DNA from: Stenotrophomonas rhizophila
GTDB taxonomy: Bacteria > Pseudomonadota > Gammaproteobacteria > Xanthomonadales > Xanthomonadaceae
DNA: 64,000 nt
Direction: 5' to 3'
Assembly: GCF_003751305.1 (NCBI RefSeq)
Contig: NZ_RJKV01000001.1
Coordinates: 1,779,586-1,843,585, forward strand
Shown here: in pieces, positions 52,726-62,598 of the stretch
Layout: each line of letters opens with the position of its first letter
Numbering within the stretch: the first letter of the stretch is position 1
The notes under the pieces: model-generated
Seen by the model: only the letters and a program-made list of their open reading frames with translations
Told to the model about the DNA's origin: nothing
Database searches by the model: none
Position numbers and translations under genes: made by a program

Positions 52726-55083
52726 TCAGTCGTAGTGGGCCTGCACCACGACCGTGGCACCGGCAGCGAACGGAATCTGCACACGGTCGTGCTGGGGCCC
52801 AGCCGTCTTCGCCGGTCGTCCGTCCACCGTCACCTCACGCAGCTGCGTCCCGGTCGGCGCGCGCAGTGTGAGCCAGATGGCATTGGGCCGCATGGCGGGC
52901 AGCGTGAGTGCGGCGTCGATGCGGCGCTGCCCGGTGTCGGCCTGCAGGCGCAGTCCGGTTCTGCCCCACGGGGTCGGCGCCTCCTGCAGTTCGATCGGCT
53001 TGCCGGTCGCCAGCCAGTCCCGCGGCACCGCGCGGGCCAGATACAGGTCCTGGTCCTGGTCGAACACCAGCATCCAGCGCAGCAGCAGCGGCACGGTCAT
53101 CTGCGCCGGCATGCAGAACAGCGGCATCCCGCCGGTGATGCCGGCCACCTCGCCTGCCGTCCAGCTGCCACGGGTATGCGCCTGGTAACGGTGCGCATAC
53201 AGGAACAACAGGTACTCCTCGATCCGGTCCAGGCGGAGCAGCTGCTGCGCATGCCCATAGGAGATGAACCCGAGGATGTCGCGCCCTTCCGGGCTCGGTT
53301 TCCAGATATTGGAGACGATGCCGAGTGTGGTGCCACCGTGGCCGCGCAGGCAGTCGATCACCAGGTGGGCAATCTCCGGTGGCAACACATCGGCCTGCAG
53401 CAGCTCGGCGTAAGCGCGATGCGACCATAGCTGCTCGCTCTTGCTGGGGTCCTCCTGTGACATCGCCTGGCGGAAGGTTTCAGTGGTGCCCGGCAGCGGC
53501 CCGAGATACGGGGGTCGAAGGTCATGGCGGATATCGGCGCGGATGCTCTGCAGCAGCCGCGTGCGCAATTGCCGGGCGTGCTGGCGCCACTGGCGGCTGG
53601 CCCCTTGGGCGCCGGCGATGGTCGGCCATACGGCGGCGATATCTTCCCACCCACGGATGGTCAGCGCACTGTTGCCGAAGTACGGTTTCCACCACAACGT
53701 GGGATCGGGATACAGACAGGCATCGGACTCGCTCCAGCCATGGATCAGCCCGTGCCCGCGGTCGCTGCGTGGCAACGCCAGGCTGACATCATGCAGCTCC
53801 ACCAGCAGCGCAGCGGTCGCCTCGATCTTGCCCTGGTGCCTGCGCAGCAGCGCGGCATCGCCGGTGTAGCGCAGATAGCGCGCCAGCAGGGACAGGGTCA
53901 GCCCGAACTGGCCGATTTCCGGCCCGCGCATGTTCACCAGCCCATCGGCCTGGGTGTACTCGCTCAGGTAGTTGTCCAGCACTGCCCTGGCCTGGTCGAA
54001 CCGCCCCCATTCCAGGTTGGCGTACAGCGAGCTGGTGAACGTGTCCTGGAAGCCGTCGTACTCGTTGCCGACGTAATCCCGATCAACCGCACCGTACTTT
54101 GGGTACACGCCGCCCGGGCGCACCACCAGCTCACGCGCGAACGCGAACCGGGCCAGGTCCGACCAGCTGGCATCGGGCAGCTGCGCGGTACTGGCCTGGG
54201 CCAGCTGCGCCTGCCAGCTCGCGGCGAAGTCGATCACACCGCGATAGAAATCCTCGACGCTGGCCCCGGTGCGACGCGGCGGGAAATCGGGGTAGCTGTA
54301 GCCGACCACCGTGCGTACCGCCTTGCCCTGCTCCACCAGCACCGTGCGGTGCCAGGTCTGCACGATGAAGCGGTCCTGCGCGTTCACATCGGCGAACACC
54401 AGCACGTCGTACCAGCGCCCCTCCCCGGCAGGGACCACCTTGTGCACCGCCGGCATCCAGCCACCGAGCAGGCCTTCGGCCCGGTGCGCGACGGTGTCTG
54501 CATCGGCAAGCGCCGGGAAAGACTGCAGCGCGCGATAGGTGCGGCTGCGCCCATCGGGGTAGATCTGCATGGTGTCGTTGGCCTGCACCGTGCCCACGAA
54601 GGTGGTCCATGGCAGGCGACCGTTGTGATCCTTGGGGTCCAGCCGGGAAGCCGGAGGCGGTGCAACGTCACGCACCGCCTGTTCGCTCGGATCGCCATCG
54701 CGCAGCAGCGCGTCGGCCAACAGGTCGGCCTCGGCCATTGCCAGTTTCGCCAGCGGAATGCCGAGGTAGGGGGGCGTGTCGCTGCCCCACACCTCCTCGG
54801 TCCGTTTGCCAAGCTCGAGCAGGCCGTCCGCGCAGACCAGGACCAGCGCGCCCTGTGGCGTGCGCAGATCCTCATGCGCGGTCCACGCCACGCCACGGTG
54901 CTGGAAGCTGGCCAGCGCGGTGAAACCGGTGAGATCGAGCGATGCCGCAGGCTGCAGCACGGGCCGGGCAAGGGGCGCCGACACCGTACCGCGCGCGTCG
55001 GCAGCGCGGCTGCTCAACGCAGGAAGAAAACCGACGGCAGCGGTTGCCGCCATGCCCTGACGCAGGAAACGTCTGCGATCCAT
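52726..55083 (-). CDS. Unclassified Tat-exported (alpha/alpha)6-toroid protein
   Basis: A 785-residue protein from ATG 55083 with a twin-arginine signal (MDRRRFLRQGMAATAAVGFL). Residues about 80-260 are beta-rich. From about 290 on, repeated helical hairpins appear (for example YVGNEYDGFQDTFTSSLYAN, GPEIGQFGLTLSLLARYLR, HGLIHGWSESDAC, WWKPYFGNSALTIRGWEDIA), typical of six-hairpin glycosidases. A small C-terminal beta-domain ends the protein. Acidic residues in DYVGNEYDGFQD, MRGPEIGQ and WSESDA are candidate catalysts. I cannot place it in a named GH family. Its position between GH35 and GH127 genes points to a glycosidase acting on the same glycan. Confidence 0.8.
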   Translation of the reverse strand: MDRRRFLRQGMAATAAVGFLPALSSRAADARGTVSAPLARPVLQPAASLDLTGFTALASFQHRGVAWTAHEDLRTPQGALVLVCADGLLELGKRTEEVWGSDTPPYLGIPLAKLAMAEADLLADALLRDGDPSEQAVRDVAPPPASRLDPKDHNGRLPWTTFVGTVQANDTMQIYPDGRSRTYRALQSFPALADADTVAHRAEGLLGGWMPAVHKVVPAGEGRWYDVLVFADVNAQDRFIVQTWHRTVLVEQGKAVRTVVGYSYPDFPPRRTGASVEDFYRGVIDFAASWQAQLAQASTAQLPDASWSDLARFAFARELVVRPGGVYPKYGAVDRDYVGNEYDGFQDTFTSSLYANLEWGRFDQARAVLDNYLSEYTQADGLVNMRGPEIGQFGLTLSLLARYLRYTGDAALLRRHQGKIEATAALLVELHDVSLALPRSDRGHGLIHGWSESDACLYPDPTLWWKPYFGNSALTIRGWEDIAAVWPTIAGAQGASRQWRQHARQLRTRLLQSIRADIRHDLRPPYLGPLPGTTETFRQAMSQEDPSKSEQLWSHRAYAELLQADVLPPEIAHLVIDCLRGHGGTTLGIVSNIWKPSPEGRDILGFISYGHAQQLLRLDRIEEYLLFLYAHRYQAHTRGSWTAGEVAGITGGMPLFCMPAQMTVPLLLRWMLVFDQDQDLYLARAVPRDWLATGKPIELQEAPTPWGRTGLRLQADTGQRRIDAALTLPAMRPNAIWLTLRAPTGTQLREVTVDGRPAKTAGPQHDRVQIPFAAGATVVVQAHYD

Positions 55084-55226
55084 GTTGCCTGTGCCTTGCG
55101 ATGACCAGCCTTCATGCTGCGCGGCGCAGGTCCCGGCGTCTTGTCGCGCACCCCTGCCTTCGATGCGGTTTTCCGCATAGACCGCCCTGCGCCAGCGTGG
55201 CGTGGCGTGGCGATCACTGTCACACG

Positions 55227-56837
55227 TCAATACGTGCCGACCGTGACCCGCAGCACCGGTGGCGAATCGCGCACGAAATTGAGCCCGTAGTCGGTCTGGT
55301 CACCGTTGAGCAGTCGCTCGAACCGCCACTGGCCGTCCACGTAGCGCCCCTGCTCCACCCGCAGCAGCTGCCCGTGCCGCGCATCGGCCGCCACGCGCAC
55401 GAACTCCGCACGGGCGGAAAAGCCGGTCAGCAGGAACTGGTCAGTCGTCGTCTGCACCACCAGCAGGCGACCGCCGTGGTCGGGGTTGCCGGGCAGGATG
55501 GGATCGGCATCTCCCCAGTACGGTGCGCCGTAGGAGACCTGCACGTCCCAGTCGCCGAAGTGCAGCGTGCGCGTGGGCTGGCCCGGCTGTTCGGCCACGG
55601 CCTGCAGTCGGCCTTCGAAGGCGGCCTTGGCGAGGATCCGCTGGAACGGTGCCAACTGTCCGAAATTGGCTGCATGCGCAGCGGTCGCCGCCTGCTTTTC
55701 GGGCGAGTCCAGGCCATCCATGCCAAACACCGAAAACCCGAGGCCGCCCTGCCCCAGCACATGGAACAGATACGGCGTGGTGGCTGGCTCGAAGCCGGTC
55801 TCGGAGACCCACGCCGGGTTGTCCGGGCGGGCGTACTGGCCGATCACCTTGGTGTATTCGTTGTAATCGCTGGTGTAGATGTCGGTGCCGATGAAATCGA
55901 TCGACGGGGTGGCCGCACGCCACAGGTCGAAGACATTCACCGTTGCCCCGCCGGAGGGATAGTCCACGCCCGGGAACTTCTTGCCCTTGTAGCGCAGCCA
56001 GGTATTGACGTACATCGGCATGGGGTAGGCGCGTTTGCCGGCCGCGGCCACCTGTTCGATGAAGTGCGCGGTGCCATAGGCATTGAAGGCTTCGTCGGCG
56101 TCCGGCCCGAACACCTGCCGCCACGTGCCGGGGGGCTTGCCCAGCCGGGTGGTGATCGCCAACGGTACCAGCTGCGCGAAGGCCGCATTGGCCGCCGCGC
56201 CATGGTCACGCACCGCGCCCACGGTGCCGGGCTCGTTCTCCACCTGCACCAGGATCACCGTATGGCGTTGGCCATCAACCTTGCGCAGGTGCCGCATCAA
56301 GGCCGTGAACGCACGTGCGTCGGCCTCCACATTGGCCGCGGCGTACGGCGACAGCACATCCACCGGCTGGCCGCGCTCATCCAGCACACGTGGGTAGGTG
56401 CCGGCATCGCGCTTGATCCACTCCGGCACATAGTGCATCTGACCGTTCTTCCAGCTGCCGAACCACAGCAGCGCCACCCGCAGGTTGCGCTTGCGGGCCT
56501 GATCGATCAGCGCGTCCACGTTGGTGGTGTCGTACTGGCCCGGCATGGGCTCGAACTGCTCCCAGTACACCGGCGCCTCCACCGTGTTGGCATTCAGTGC
56601 CACTACCTGGTCCAGTGCACCTGGCAGCACCGCCGGCCACGCACTGGAATTGTGCAGCTGCGCGGCCAGCACGGTATAGGGTGCCCCATCCACGAACAGC
56701 GCGTGGCGGCCGTTCCCGGTCACGAAGCGCGGCATCTGCTCTGCTGCCCAGGCGGTCGTGGACAGGCCGGCCAATGTCATGATCGCCGGAGCAACCACGC
56801 GGCGCAGCGGCAGCCGGGTCAGGAAGGCGATCCTCAT
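55227..56837 (-). CDS. GH35-like beta-galactosidase (DUF5597 type)
   Basis: A 536-residue exported protein with a signal peptide (residues 1-32, ending AWA). A TIM-barrel catalytic domain is followed by a C-terminal beta domain. The acid/base is Glu202 in the VENEPG motif and the nucleophile is Glu346 in WVSETGF. FVDGAPYTVLAAQLHNSS is the N-terminal strand signature of GH35/GH42. It removes beta-linked galactose. It overlaps the DPP-IV gene upstream by four bases, and 143 bases separate it from the toroid protein gene. Confidence 0.88.
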   Translation of the reverse strand: MRIAFLTRLPLRRVVAPAIMTLAGLSTTAWAAEQMPRFVTGNGRHALFVDGAPYTVLAAQLHNSSAWPAVLPGALDQVVALNANTVEAPVYWEQFEPMPGQYDTTNVDALIDQARKRNLRVALLWFGSWKNGQMHYVPEWIKRDAGTYPRVLDERGQPVDVLSPYAAANVEADARAFTALMRHLRKVDGQRHTVILVQVENEPGTVGAVRDHGAAANAAFAQLVPLAITTRLGKPPGTWRQVFGPDADEAFNAYGTAHFIEQVAAAGKRAYPMPMYVNTWLRYKGKKFPGVDYPSGGATVNVFDLWRAATPSIDFIGTDIYTSDYNEYTKVIGQYARPDNPAWVSETGFEPATTPYLFHVLGQGGLGFSVFGMDGLDSPEKQAATAAHAANFGQLAPFQRILAKAAFEGRLQAVAEQPGQPTRTLHFGDWDVQVSYGAPYWGDADPILPGNPDHGGRLLVVQTTTDQFLLTGFSARAEFVRVAADARHGQLLRVEQGRYVDGQWRFERLLNGDQTDYGLNFVRDSPPVLRVTVGTY

Positions 56838-59149
56838 TGCTGTTGCGCCGCGCGCGAATTCCAGTGCGGCGTCGGCGCCTTCATCAGGTGGCGGACGAAG
56901 AAGTCGAACTGGCGACGGGTCACGTACTCGATGGGACCGGTGGAGCGGCCGACCGAATGCTCGCCCCCCGGCACGTTCAGCAGATCAAAGTCCTTGCCTG
57001 CCTGGATCAGGGCGTCCACCACCTGTGCGGTCGAGGCGGGATCGACGTTGCTGTCCTGCTCGCCCACGACCAGCAGCAGGTCGCCGCGAAGTCCGGCTGC
57101 GTTGACCACACCGGAGGTGCGCGCGTAATGCTCATCCACCGGCCAGCCCATCCACTGCTCATTCCAGCTGATCTTGTCCATGCGGTTGTCGAAGCAGCCC
57201 GCCATCGCCACGCCCACGGTGTACAGCTCCGGGTGCAGCTCAAGCGCGCCCAGCGTGCTCTGGCCGCCGGCCGAGGCCCCGTAGATGCCCACACCGCGGC
57301 TGATGTCGTACGACGGATCGCGGGCGGCCATCGCCTTGTGCCAGGCGATGCGGTCCGGGAAGCCGGAATCGCCCAGGTTTTTCCAGGCCACGTCATGGAA
57401 GGCCTTGGAGCGGTGGGCGGTACCCATGCCGTCGATCTGCACGACGATGAAGCCCAGATCGGCCAGCGCCTGCATGCCGATCTGCTTGTCGCCGCCGGAG
57501 TGATACCCGAACGGCCAGAAGGTCTTCGGCACGAACGCATCGTGTGGACCGGCGTAGATGTTCTCGATCACCGGGTAGCGCTTGCCCGGGTCGTAGTCCC
57601 GCGGCCGCACCACCATCCCCCAGATGCCGGTCCTGCCGTCGCGGCCCTTCGTCACGACGCTCTCCGGGGGCTTCCAGCCGGCGGCCAGCAGCCGCGAAAT
57701 GTCGCCACGCGCAAGTTCGCGCAGCCGCGTGCCGTCGATGCTGCGCAGTTCGGCGATGGGGGCCATGTCCGGGCGCGAGTACACATCGATGTAAAACCGG
57801 CCATCGTCGGAGATCGCGATGTCGTGGTCGGCCGGCGCATCGGTCAGGCGGGTCAGGCCCCTGCCGTCAAAATCCACCCGGAACAGATGCCGCTGGTAGG
57901 GATCCTTGCCTTCATCCATACCGCTGGCGGTGAACCAGACCCGTCGCTGTGCATCGTCCACGCGCAGCACGTCGCGCACCACCCACGCACCGCGGGTGAT
58001 CTGCTTCAACACCTTGCCGCTGGTACCGTCCACACGGTACAGGTGCCGCCAGCCATCGCGTTCGGAGATCCACAGCATCTCCTTGCCCAGCCCACCCACA
58101 TCATGGGCGTAGGTGCGATCGGCATACACGAAGGTCTTCGCCGTTTCCTCCACCGCCGCATGCGCGTGGCCGCTGGCCGCATCCACGGCCACCACGCGCA
58201 CCGCCTGGAAGCCGCGCTGCACGTACTGCAGGCTGAAACTACTGCTGTCGCTGCGCCACTGGATCGGCGAGAGCTCGTAGGGGTTGGCCAGCAGTGGGGT
58301 ATCGATGTCCTTGCGGGTGCCATCCACATCAAACAGCACCGGCTGCTCGATGTCGACCGGATCGCCCGGCTTGGGATACAGCTGCGTCTGCAGCAGCGGC
58401 TGCAGCTGCCCGCGGGGTGACGTTTCAACCCGGTTGACCAGCCGGGCCAGCCCCGGCTTCACCCGATACACCGCCAGATGCTGCGAATCCGGCGACCAGG
58501 CCAGCGTCTCCGGATCGTAGAACGCATCGCTGCGGCCATCACGCGTCAGTCGCTTCACACCGCCATCGGCGATGGATCGCAGCACCACATCGAAGCCTTC
58601 GGCGTAGGCCTCCCACCGGCCATCCGGGGAGCGCCGCGGCGCGTTGTCGGCCGCGATGCGCAGGTCGCGCACCACGCCAAACCCGCGAGGACGCCCGGGT
58701 GTGGCGACCGGCGCACAGACGTAGTCACGCAGCGTGCAACGCCAGGGCGTGTAGTCGCTGTCGTGGTAGAAGCGGATCGCACCGTTCGGGTCGTTGCCTT
58801 CGGCCACATAGTCGAACCGCGAGAACGGCAGCTTCAGGGCCGTCTGGGGCTGCTGGCTTGCCTGGGAGAGCCCCTGCGCCAGCCGTGCGGCATCAAACGC
58901 CGGCTGCAGCGCATCGCTGCCCGGTGTGCCAAGCACGAACGCAAAGCCACCCTCCACCGTACGTCGGTAGTAGAAGTGACCGTCGCTGCGCCACTGCGCC
59001 GGGAAGGCCACGTCGCGCGTCAGCCCGCTCCATGCCTCGCGCAGACCCAGTGATCGCTCGTAGTCGGCGACGCCTGGCTCGGCATTGGCAGAAGCTGCCA
59101 CCCACGCGATGCAGGCCAAAGCGATCCGTGCCTGCCACTTACTCACCAT
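56834..59149 (-). CDS. S9B dipeptidyl-peptidase IV-like serine peptidase
   Basis: A 771-residue exported peptidase with a signal peptide (residues 1-23, ending ANA). An N-terminal eight-bladed beta-propeller (about 40-500) is followed by an alpha/beta hydrolase domain with catalytic Ser626 in GASAGG, Asp699 in EQDSNVD and His731 in GGEHSVG. DPP-IV enzymes remove X-Pro dipeptides from N-termini. Its place between a permease and glycosidases suggests it trims proline/hydroxyproline-rich peptide. It overlaps the permease gene by 11 bases and the GH35 gene by four. Confidence 0.93.
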   Translation of the reverse strand: MVSKWQARIALACIAWVAASANAEPGVADYERSLGLREAWSGLTRDVAFPAQWRSDGHFYYRRTVEGGFAFVLGTPGSDALQPAFDAARLAQGLSQASQQPQTALKLPFSRFDYVAEGNDPNGAIRFYHDSDYTPWRCTLRDYVCAPVATPGRPRGFGVVRDLRIAADNAPRRSPDGRWEAYAEGFDVVLRSIADGGVKRLTRDGRSDAFYDPETLAWSPDSQHLAVYRVKPGLARLVNRVETSPRGQLQPLLQTQLYPKPGDPVDIEQPVLFDVDGTRKDIDTPLLANPYELSPIQWRSDSSSFSLQYVQRGFQAVRVVAVDAASGHAHAAVEETAKTFVYADRTYAHDVGGLGKEMLWISERDGWRHLYRVDGTSGKVLKQITRGAWVVRDVLRVDDAQRRVWFTASGMDEGKDPYQRHLFRVDFDGRGLTRLTDAPADHDIAISDDGRFYIDVYSRPDMAPIAELRSIDGTRLRELARGDISRLLAAGWKPPESVVTKGRDGRTGIWGMVVRPRDYDPGKRYPVIENIYAGPHDAFVPKTFWPFGYHSGGDKQIGMQALADLGFIVVQIDGMGTAHRSKAFHDVAWKNLGDSGFPDRIAWHKAMAARDPSYDISRGVGIYGASAGGQSTLGALELHPELYTVGVAMAGCFDNRMDKISWNEQWMGWPVDEHYARTSGVVNAAGLRGDLLLVVGEQDSNVDPASTAQVVDALIQAGKDFDLLNVPGGEHSVGRSTGPIEYVTRRQFDFFVRHLMKAPTPHWNSRAAQQQ

Positions 59150-60710
59150 CGTCTTCCTCCAGTTTGAGTTCCGCGCTGCTCAGGCCGCTGCGCGCGCCCC
59201 ACTGATAGATGAAAAAGGCGATCACCGCCACACAGGCGGTATCCCACGGGTGCGCGATCACACCGATGCCCCCGAACGTGCCCAGCCACGACACGCCCAT
59301 CACCAGAAGGAAGAACGCGATCAGCCAGGCCGAGCTGCGCACCTGACGCACCACGCGTGCGCGCCGTTGCGGATTGAACAGCTGCGACACCACATAACCG
59401 ACATAGATCACGACCTGCAGGCCAAGCAGCCACGAGACCGTAGTCCAGGTCGACCAGTAGACGATCAAGGCGGCGATCACGAACGACAGCGGCCCCAGCA
59501 CGGCCAGCCCTTTCACCCGGAACGGGCGCTCCAGATCCGGCGCACTGCGGCGCAGCGCGGCGACCGTGACCGGCGCGATGGCGTAGCTCAGCACCAGCGC
59601 CGCCGAGACCACCCCGATCAGCGTCTCCCACGAGGGGAACGGCAGTGTCCAGAACACCGACAGCGCAAAGCTCAGCCACAGTGCCGGGCGCGGAATGCCC
59701 GACTTCGCATCCACCCGGGTCAGGATGGAGAGGAAGCCGCTGCTGCGTGCCCACCCGTACACCACGCGCGGCGTGGCGTTCATGTAGATGTTGCCGGTGC
59801 CGCTGGGTGACACCACCGCGTCGGCCACCACCAGCGTCGCCAGCCAGCCCATGCCCAGGGCGAGCGCGATATCGCGATAGGGCAGCGAGAACACCTTGTC
59901 CATTCCGGCCCAGCCGTTGGCCAGCACATCGCCGGGCACCGCGCCGAGGAAGGATACCTGCAGCAGCACATAGATCACCGTGGACAGCGCCACCGAGAGG
60001 ATCAGCGCGATGGGGATCGTGCGCTGCGGATTACGCACCTCGCTGGCCACCGACACGATCGGGGTCAGCCCCAGGTAGGCGAAGATGATGCCACCGGCGG
60101 AGATCGCCGCCTCCACGCCTGCCATGCCGGAGGGGGCAAAGCCCTGGCTGGTCAGATTGTCCGGATTGAAGTGCGCGAGCAGCAGCACGATCACCAGCAG
60201 CGGCACCAGGAACTTGAACACGCTGATGATGTTGTTGGCCCGTGCGAACGTCTTGACGCTGAAGTAGTTCAGCAGGAAGAACAGCACCAGCAGCCCGAAC
60301 TGCAACAGCCAGCCCAGCAGCGTGGGGTGGCTGCTGCCCGGCTGGCTCAGCGAGGGAAACCACGCCGCGGCGTACTGCCGGCAGGCTTCCACTTCGATCG
60401 CGATCAGGCTGGAGAACGCGATCAACGTGATGAACCCGGTCAGCCAGCCCAGCAGCGTGCCATGCGAGTACTCCGGGTAGCGCACCACGCCGCCGGCCCT
60501 GGGCAGCGCTGCGCCCAGTTCGCAATACACCAGGCCGAGCAGGAACACCGCGATGCCGCCGATGATCCACGACAGGATGCCGGCCGGCCCGGCCATGGAA
60601 GACACATGACTGGCGGCGAACAACCAGCCTGAGCCGAAGATCGAGCCCAGGCCGATGAAGGTCAGATCGGTCAGGCTGAGGCGTTTGTGGAACTTTCCTG
60701 CTGAAGCCAT
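59139..60710 (-). CDS. APC superfamily amino-acid permease
   Basis: A 523-residue inner-membrane protein read from ATG 60710 (MASAGKFHKRLSLTDLTFIGLGSIFGSGWLFA), with about twelve to fourteen hydrophobic segments. The first segment has the conserved GSIFGSGW unwound-helix motif of APC transporters and segment 6 carries AGGIIFAYLGLTPIV. The open frame upstream of this ATG is low-complexity Arg/Ser and not real. It likely imports amino acids released by the co-encoded peptidases. It overlaps the DPP-IV gene by 11 bases. Confidence 0.93.
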   Translation of the reverse strand: MASAGKFHKRLSLTDLTFIGLGSIFGSGWLFAASHVSSMAGPAGILSWIIGGIAVFLLGLVYCELGAALPRAGGVVRYPEYSHGTLLGWLTGFITLIAFSSLIAIEVEACRQYAAAWFPSLSQPGSSHPTLLGWLLQFGLLVLFFLLNYFSVKTFARANNIISVFKFLVPLLVIVLLLAHFNPDNLTSQGFAPSGMAGVEAAISAGGIIFAYLGLTPIVSVASEVRNPQRTIPIALILSVALSTVIYVLLQVSFLGAVPGDVLANGWAGMDKVFSLPYRDIALALGMGWLATLVVADAVVSPSGTGNIYMNATPRVVYGWARSSGFLSILTRVDAKSGIPRPALWLSFALSVFWTLPFPSWETLIGVVSAALVLSYAIAPVTVAALRRSAPDLERPFRVKGLAVLGPLSFVIAALIVYWSTWTTVSWLLGLQVVIYVGYVVSQLFNPQRRARVVRQVRSSAWLIAFFLLVMGVSWLGTFGGIGVIAHPWDTACVAVIAFFIYQWGARSGLSSAELKLEEDDGE

Positions 60711-60792
60711 GAGCGTGCTCCGGTGAAACGTTGCGGGCCGGTACCGTTGCGGCAGCAGCGCCGCAACGTGCAGGCGAAGAAGGTTCGATGGG

Positions 60793-62598
60793 TCAGCGCG
60801 GGCCATCCGCCCATGGCGACGTGCCGCCCTCGGCGATGAAGCGGTCGATGCGCGCCTCCAGCACCGGCAGCGGCACCGACCCGAGCGACAGCACCGCATC
60901 ATGGAAGTGGCGGATGTCGAACCGCTCGCCCAGCGCGGCCTCGGCCTTCCGGCGCAGCGTGAGGATCTCCAGCTCACCGAGGTAGTACGACAACGCCTGG
61001 CCCGGCCAGGCGATGTAGCGGTCGACCTCGGTGGTGATCTCATGCTCGCTCAGCGCCGCGTTGTCGCGCAGGTAGGCCAGCGCCTGTTCGCGGCTCCAGC
61101 CCTGGCTGTGCACGCCGGTGTCGATCACCAGCCGCGCTGCACGCCACATCTGGTAGGTCAGGTAGCCGAAGCGCTCGTAGGGCGTGGTGTACATGCCCAT
61201 CTCCTGCCCGAGGTATTCGCAGTACAGTGCCCAGCCCTCTCCGTAGGCGGAGATGTAGGTGTAGCGACGGAAGTCGGGCAGGCCCGTGTCTTCGGCCGCC
61301 AGCGACATCTGCAGCGAGTGGCCGGGCGAGGATTCGTGCAGGGTCAGTGCCGGCAGCACGTAAAGCGGCCGCGACGGCAGGTTGTAAGTATTGAGCCAAT
61401 AGGTATCCAGCCCGCCGCGCCCACCGGTGTAGAACGGTGCCAGATCATCGGGTACCGGCTTGATGGTGAAGCGCTGGCGCGGCACGCGACCGAAGTAGCG
61501 GCCGAGATTGCCGTCCATGGTCTTGGCGATCCAGGCGGCGTGGTTCAGCAGTTCCTGCGGCGTTTTGGCATAGAACTGCGGATCGGTCCGCAGGAAGGTC
61601 AGGAAATCGGCAAAGCTGCCCTTGTAGCCCACCTCGTCCATCACCTGCTGCATCTCGGCGCGCAGGCGCGCCACTTCCTCCAGGCCGATCTGGTGGATCT
61701 GCGCAGGCGACATGTCGCGGGTGACGAACTCTCGGATCTGCGCGCGGTAATACGCTTTGCCATCGGGCAGCGCTTCGCCGGCCAGCGTGGTGCGAGCCTT
61801 GGGCACATACTCCTCGCGCATGAAGCGCAGCAAGGCGCTGTAGGCCGGGATCACGCTGCCGGAGATCGCCGCCAGCGCCTGCTGCCGCAGTTGGGCCTGT
61901 TGCGCGGCCGGGATGCTGGCCGGCATCTGCTTGAACGGCGTGTAGAACAGATTCGCCTCGCCCGTGGCCTGCGCCACATCGGCGATCGACTGGTCGCGGC
62001 CGGTGAGCGTCACCCGCGGTTGACTGAAGCCGCGGGCCAGTCCGGCGCGCATGTTCGCGGTCTGATCGTTGAAGTAGCGTGGGATGTCGGCCAGCTGTGC
62101 CAGATAGCGGCGATAGTCGTCGGCGCTATGGAAGGTGCCGCGCGCGGTGAACCCCAGATTGGTCCAGAACGCGGTATCGCTGTTGAACGGCATCTCCCAG
62201 GCACGGTAGCGCTGCTGGTCCAGCAGCACCTCGATCTGCTGCCGGTAGACCTGGTAGTTCACCTGGTCCACCGCCGGCAGCTGCGCCTGCGCAACGGTAT
62301 CCAGTTCCTTCAGTACCTGCTGCCAATACGCGGTGCGCATGTCCTGTGTCGCCGGGTCGACCTTGGGCAGGTGGTCTGCCGGCCGGCCGCCACCGTTCTC
62401 GTCATCACCCCCGGCCTGTTGTTGCGCGCGCCAGCTCCATTCGCGCGTGTACAGCGCCTTGAAGCGTGCCGCAGCGTCAGTGGCGGTCGCGGTGCCAGCG
62501 GTGGCACCCGCGGCTGCGGCGTCGGCAGACGGGGCCATCAGGCCGGTCGCGCTGATGCCCAACAGCAGGGCAAGCGACAGAGGGGAACGCAGATTCAT
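60793..62598 (-). CDS. DUF885 family peptidase, paralogue 1
   Basis: A 601-residue protein with a signal peptide ([21 protein letters not shown], then ADA). DUF885 proteins are exported zinc-dependent helical peptidases; the motif here is LHESSPGHSLQM (H-E-x-x-P-G-H). Other conserved segments are GTFHSADDYRRYLAQLAD and GEGWALYCEYLGQEMG. It overlaps the second DUF885 gene by four bases. The C-terminal REFDIRHFHDAVL-like stretch also occurs in the other copy, showing tandem duplication. Confidence 0.9.
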   Translation of the reverse strand: MNLRSPLSLALLLGISATGLMAPSADAAAAGATAGTATATDAAARFKALYTREWSWRAQQQAGGDDENGGGRPADHLPKVDPATQDMRTAYWQQVLKELDTVAQAQLPAVDQVNYQVYRQQIEVLLDQQRYRAWEMPFNSDTAFWTNLGFTARGTFHSADDYRRYLAQLADIPRYFNDQTANMRAGLARGFSQPRVTLTGRDQSIADVAQATGEANLFYTPFKQMPASIPAAQQAQLRQQALAAISGSVIPAYSALLRFMREEYVPKARTTLAGEALPDGKAYYRAQIREFVTRDMSPAQIHQIGLEEVARLRAEMQQVMDEVGYKGSFADFLTFLRTDPQFYAKTPQELLNHAAWIAKTMDGNLGRYFGRVPRQRFTIKPVPDDLAPFYTGGRGGLDTYWLNTYNLPSRPLYVLPALTLHESSPGHSLQMSLAAEDTGLPDFRRYTYISAYGEGWALYCEYLGQEMGMYTTPYERFGYLTYQMWRAARLVIDTGVHSQGWSREQALAYLRDNAALSEHEITTEVDRYIAWPGQALSYYLGELEILTLRRKAEAALGERFDIRHFHDAVLSLGSVPLPVLEARIDRFIAEGGTSPWADGPR

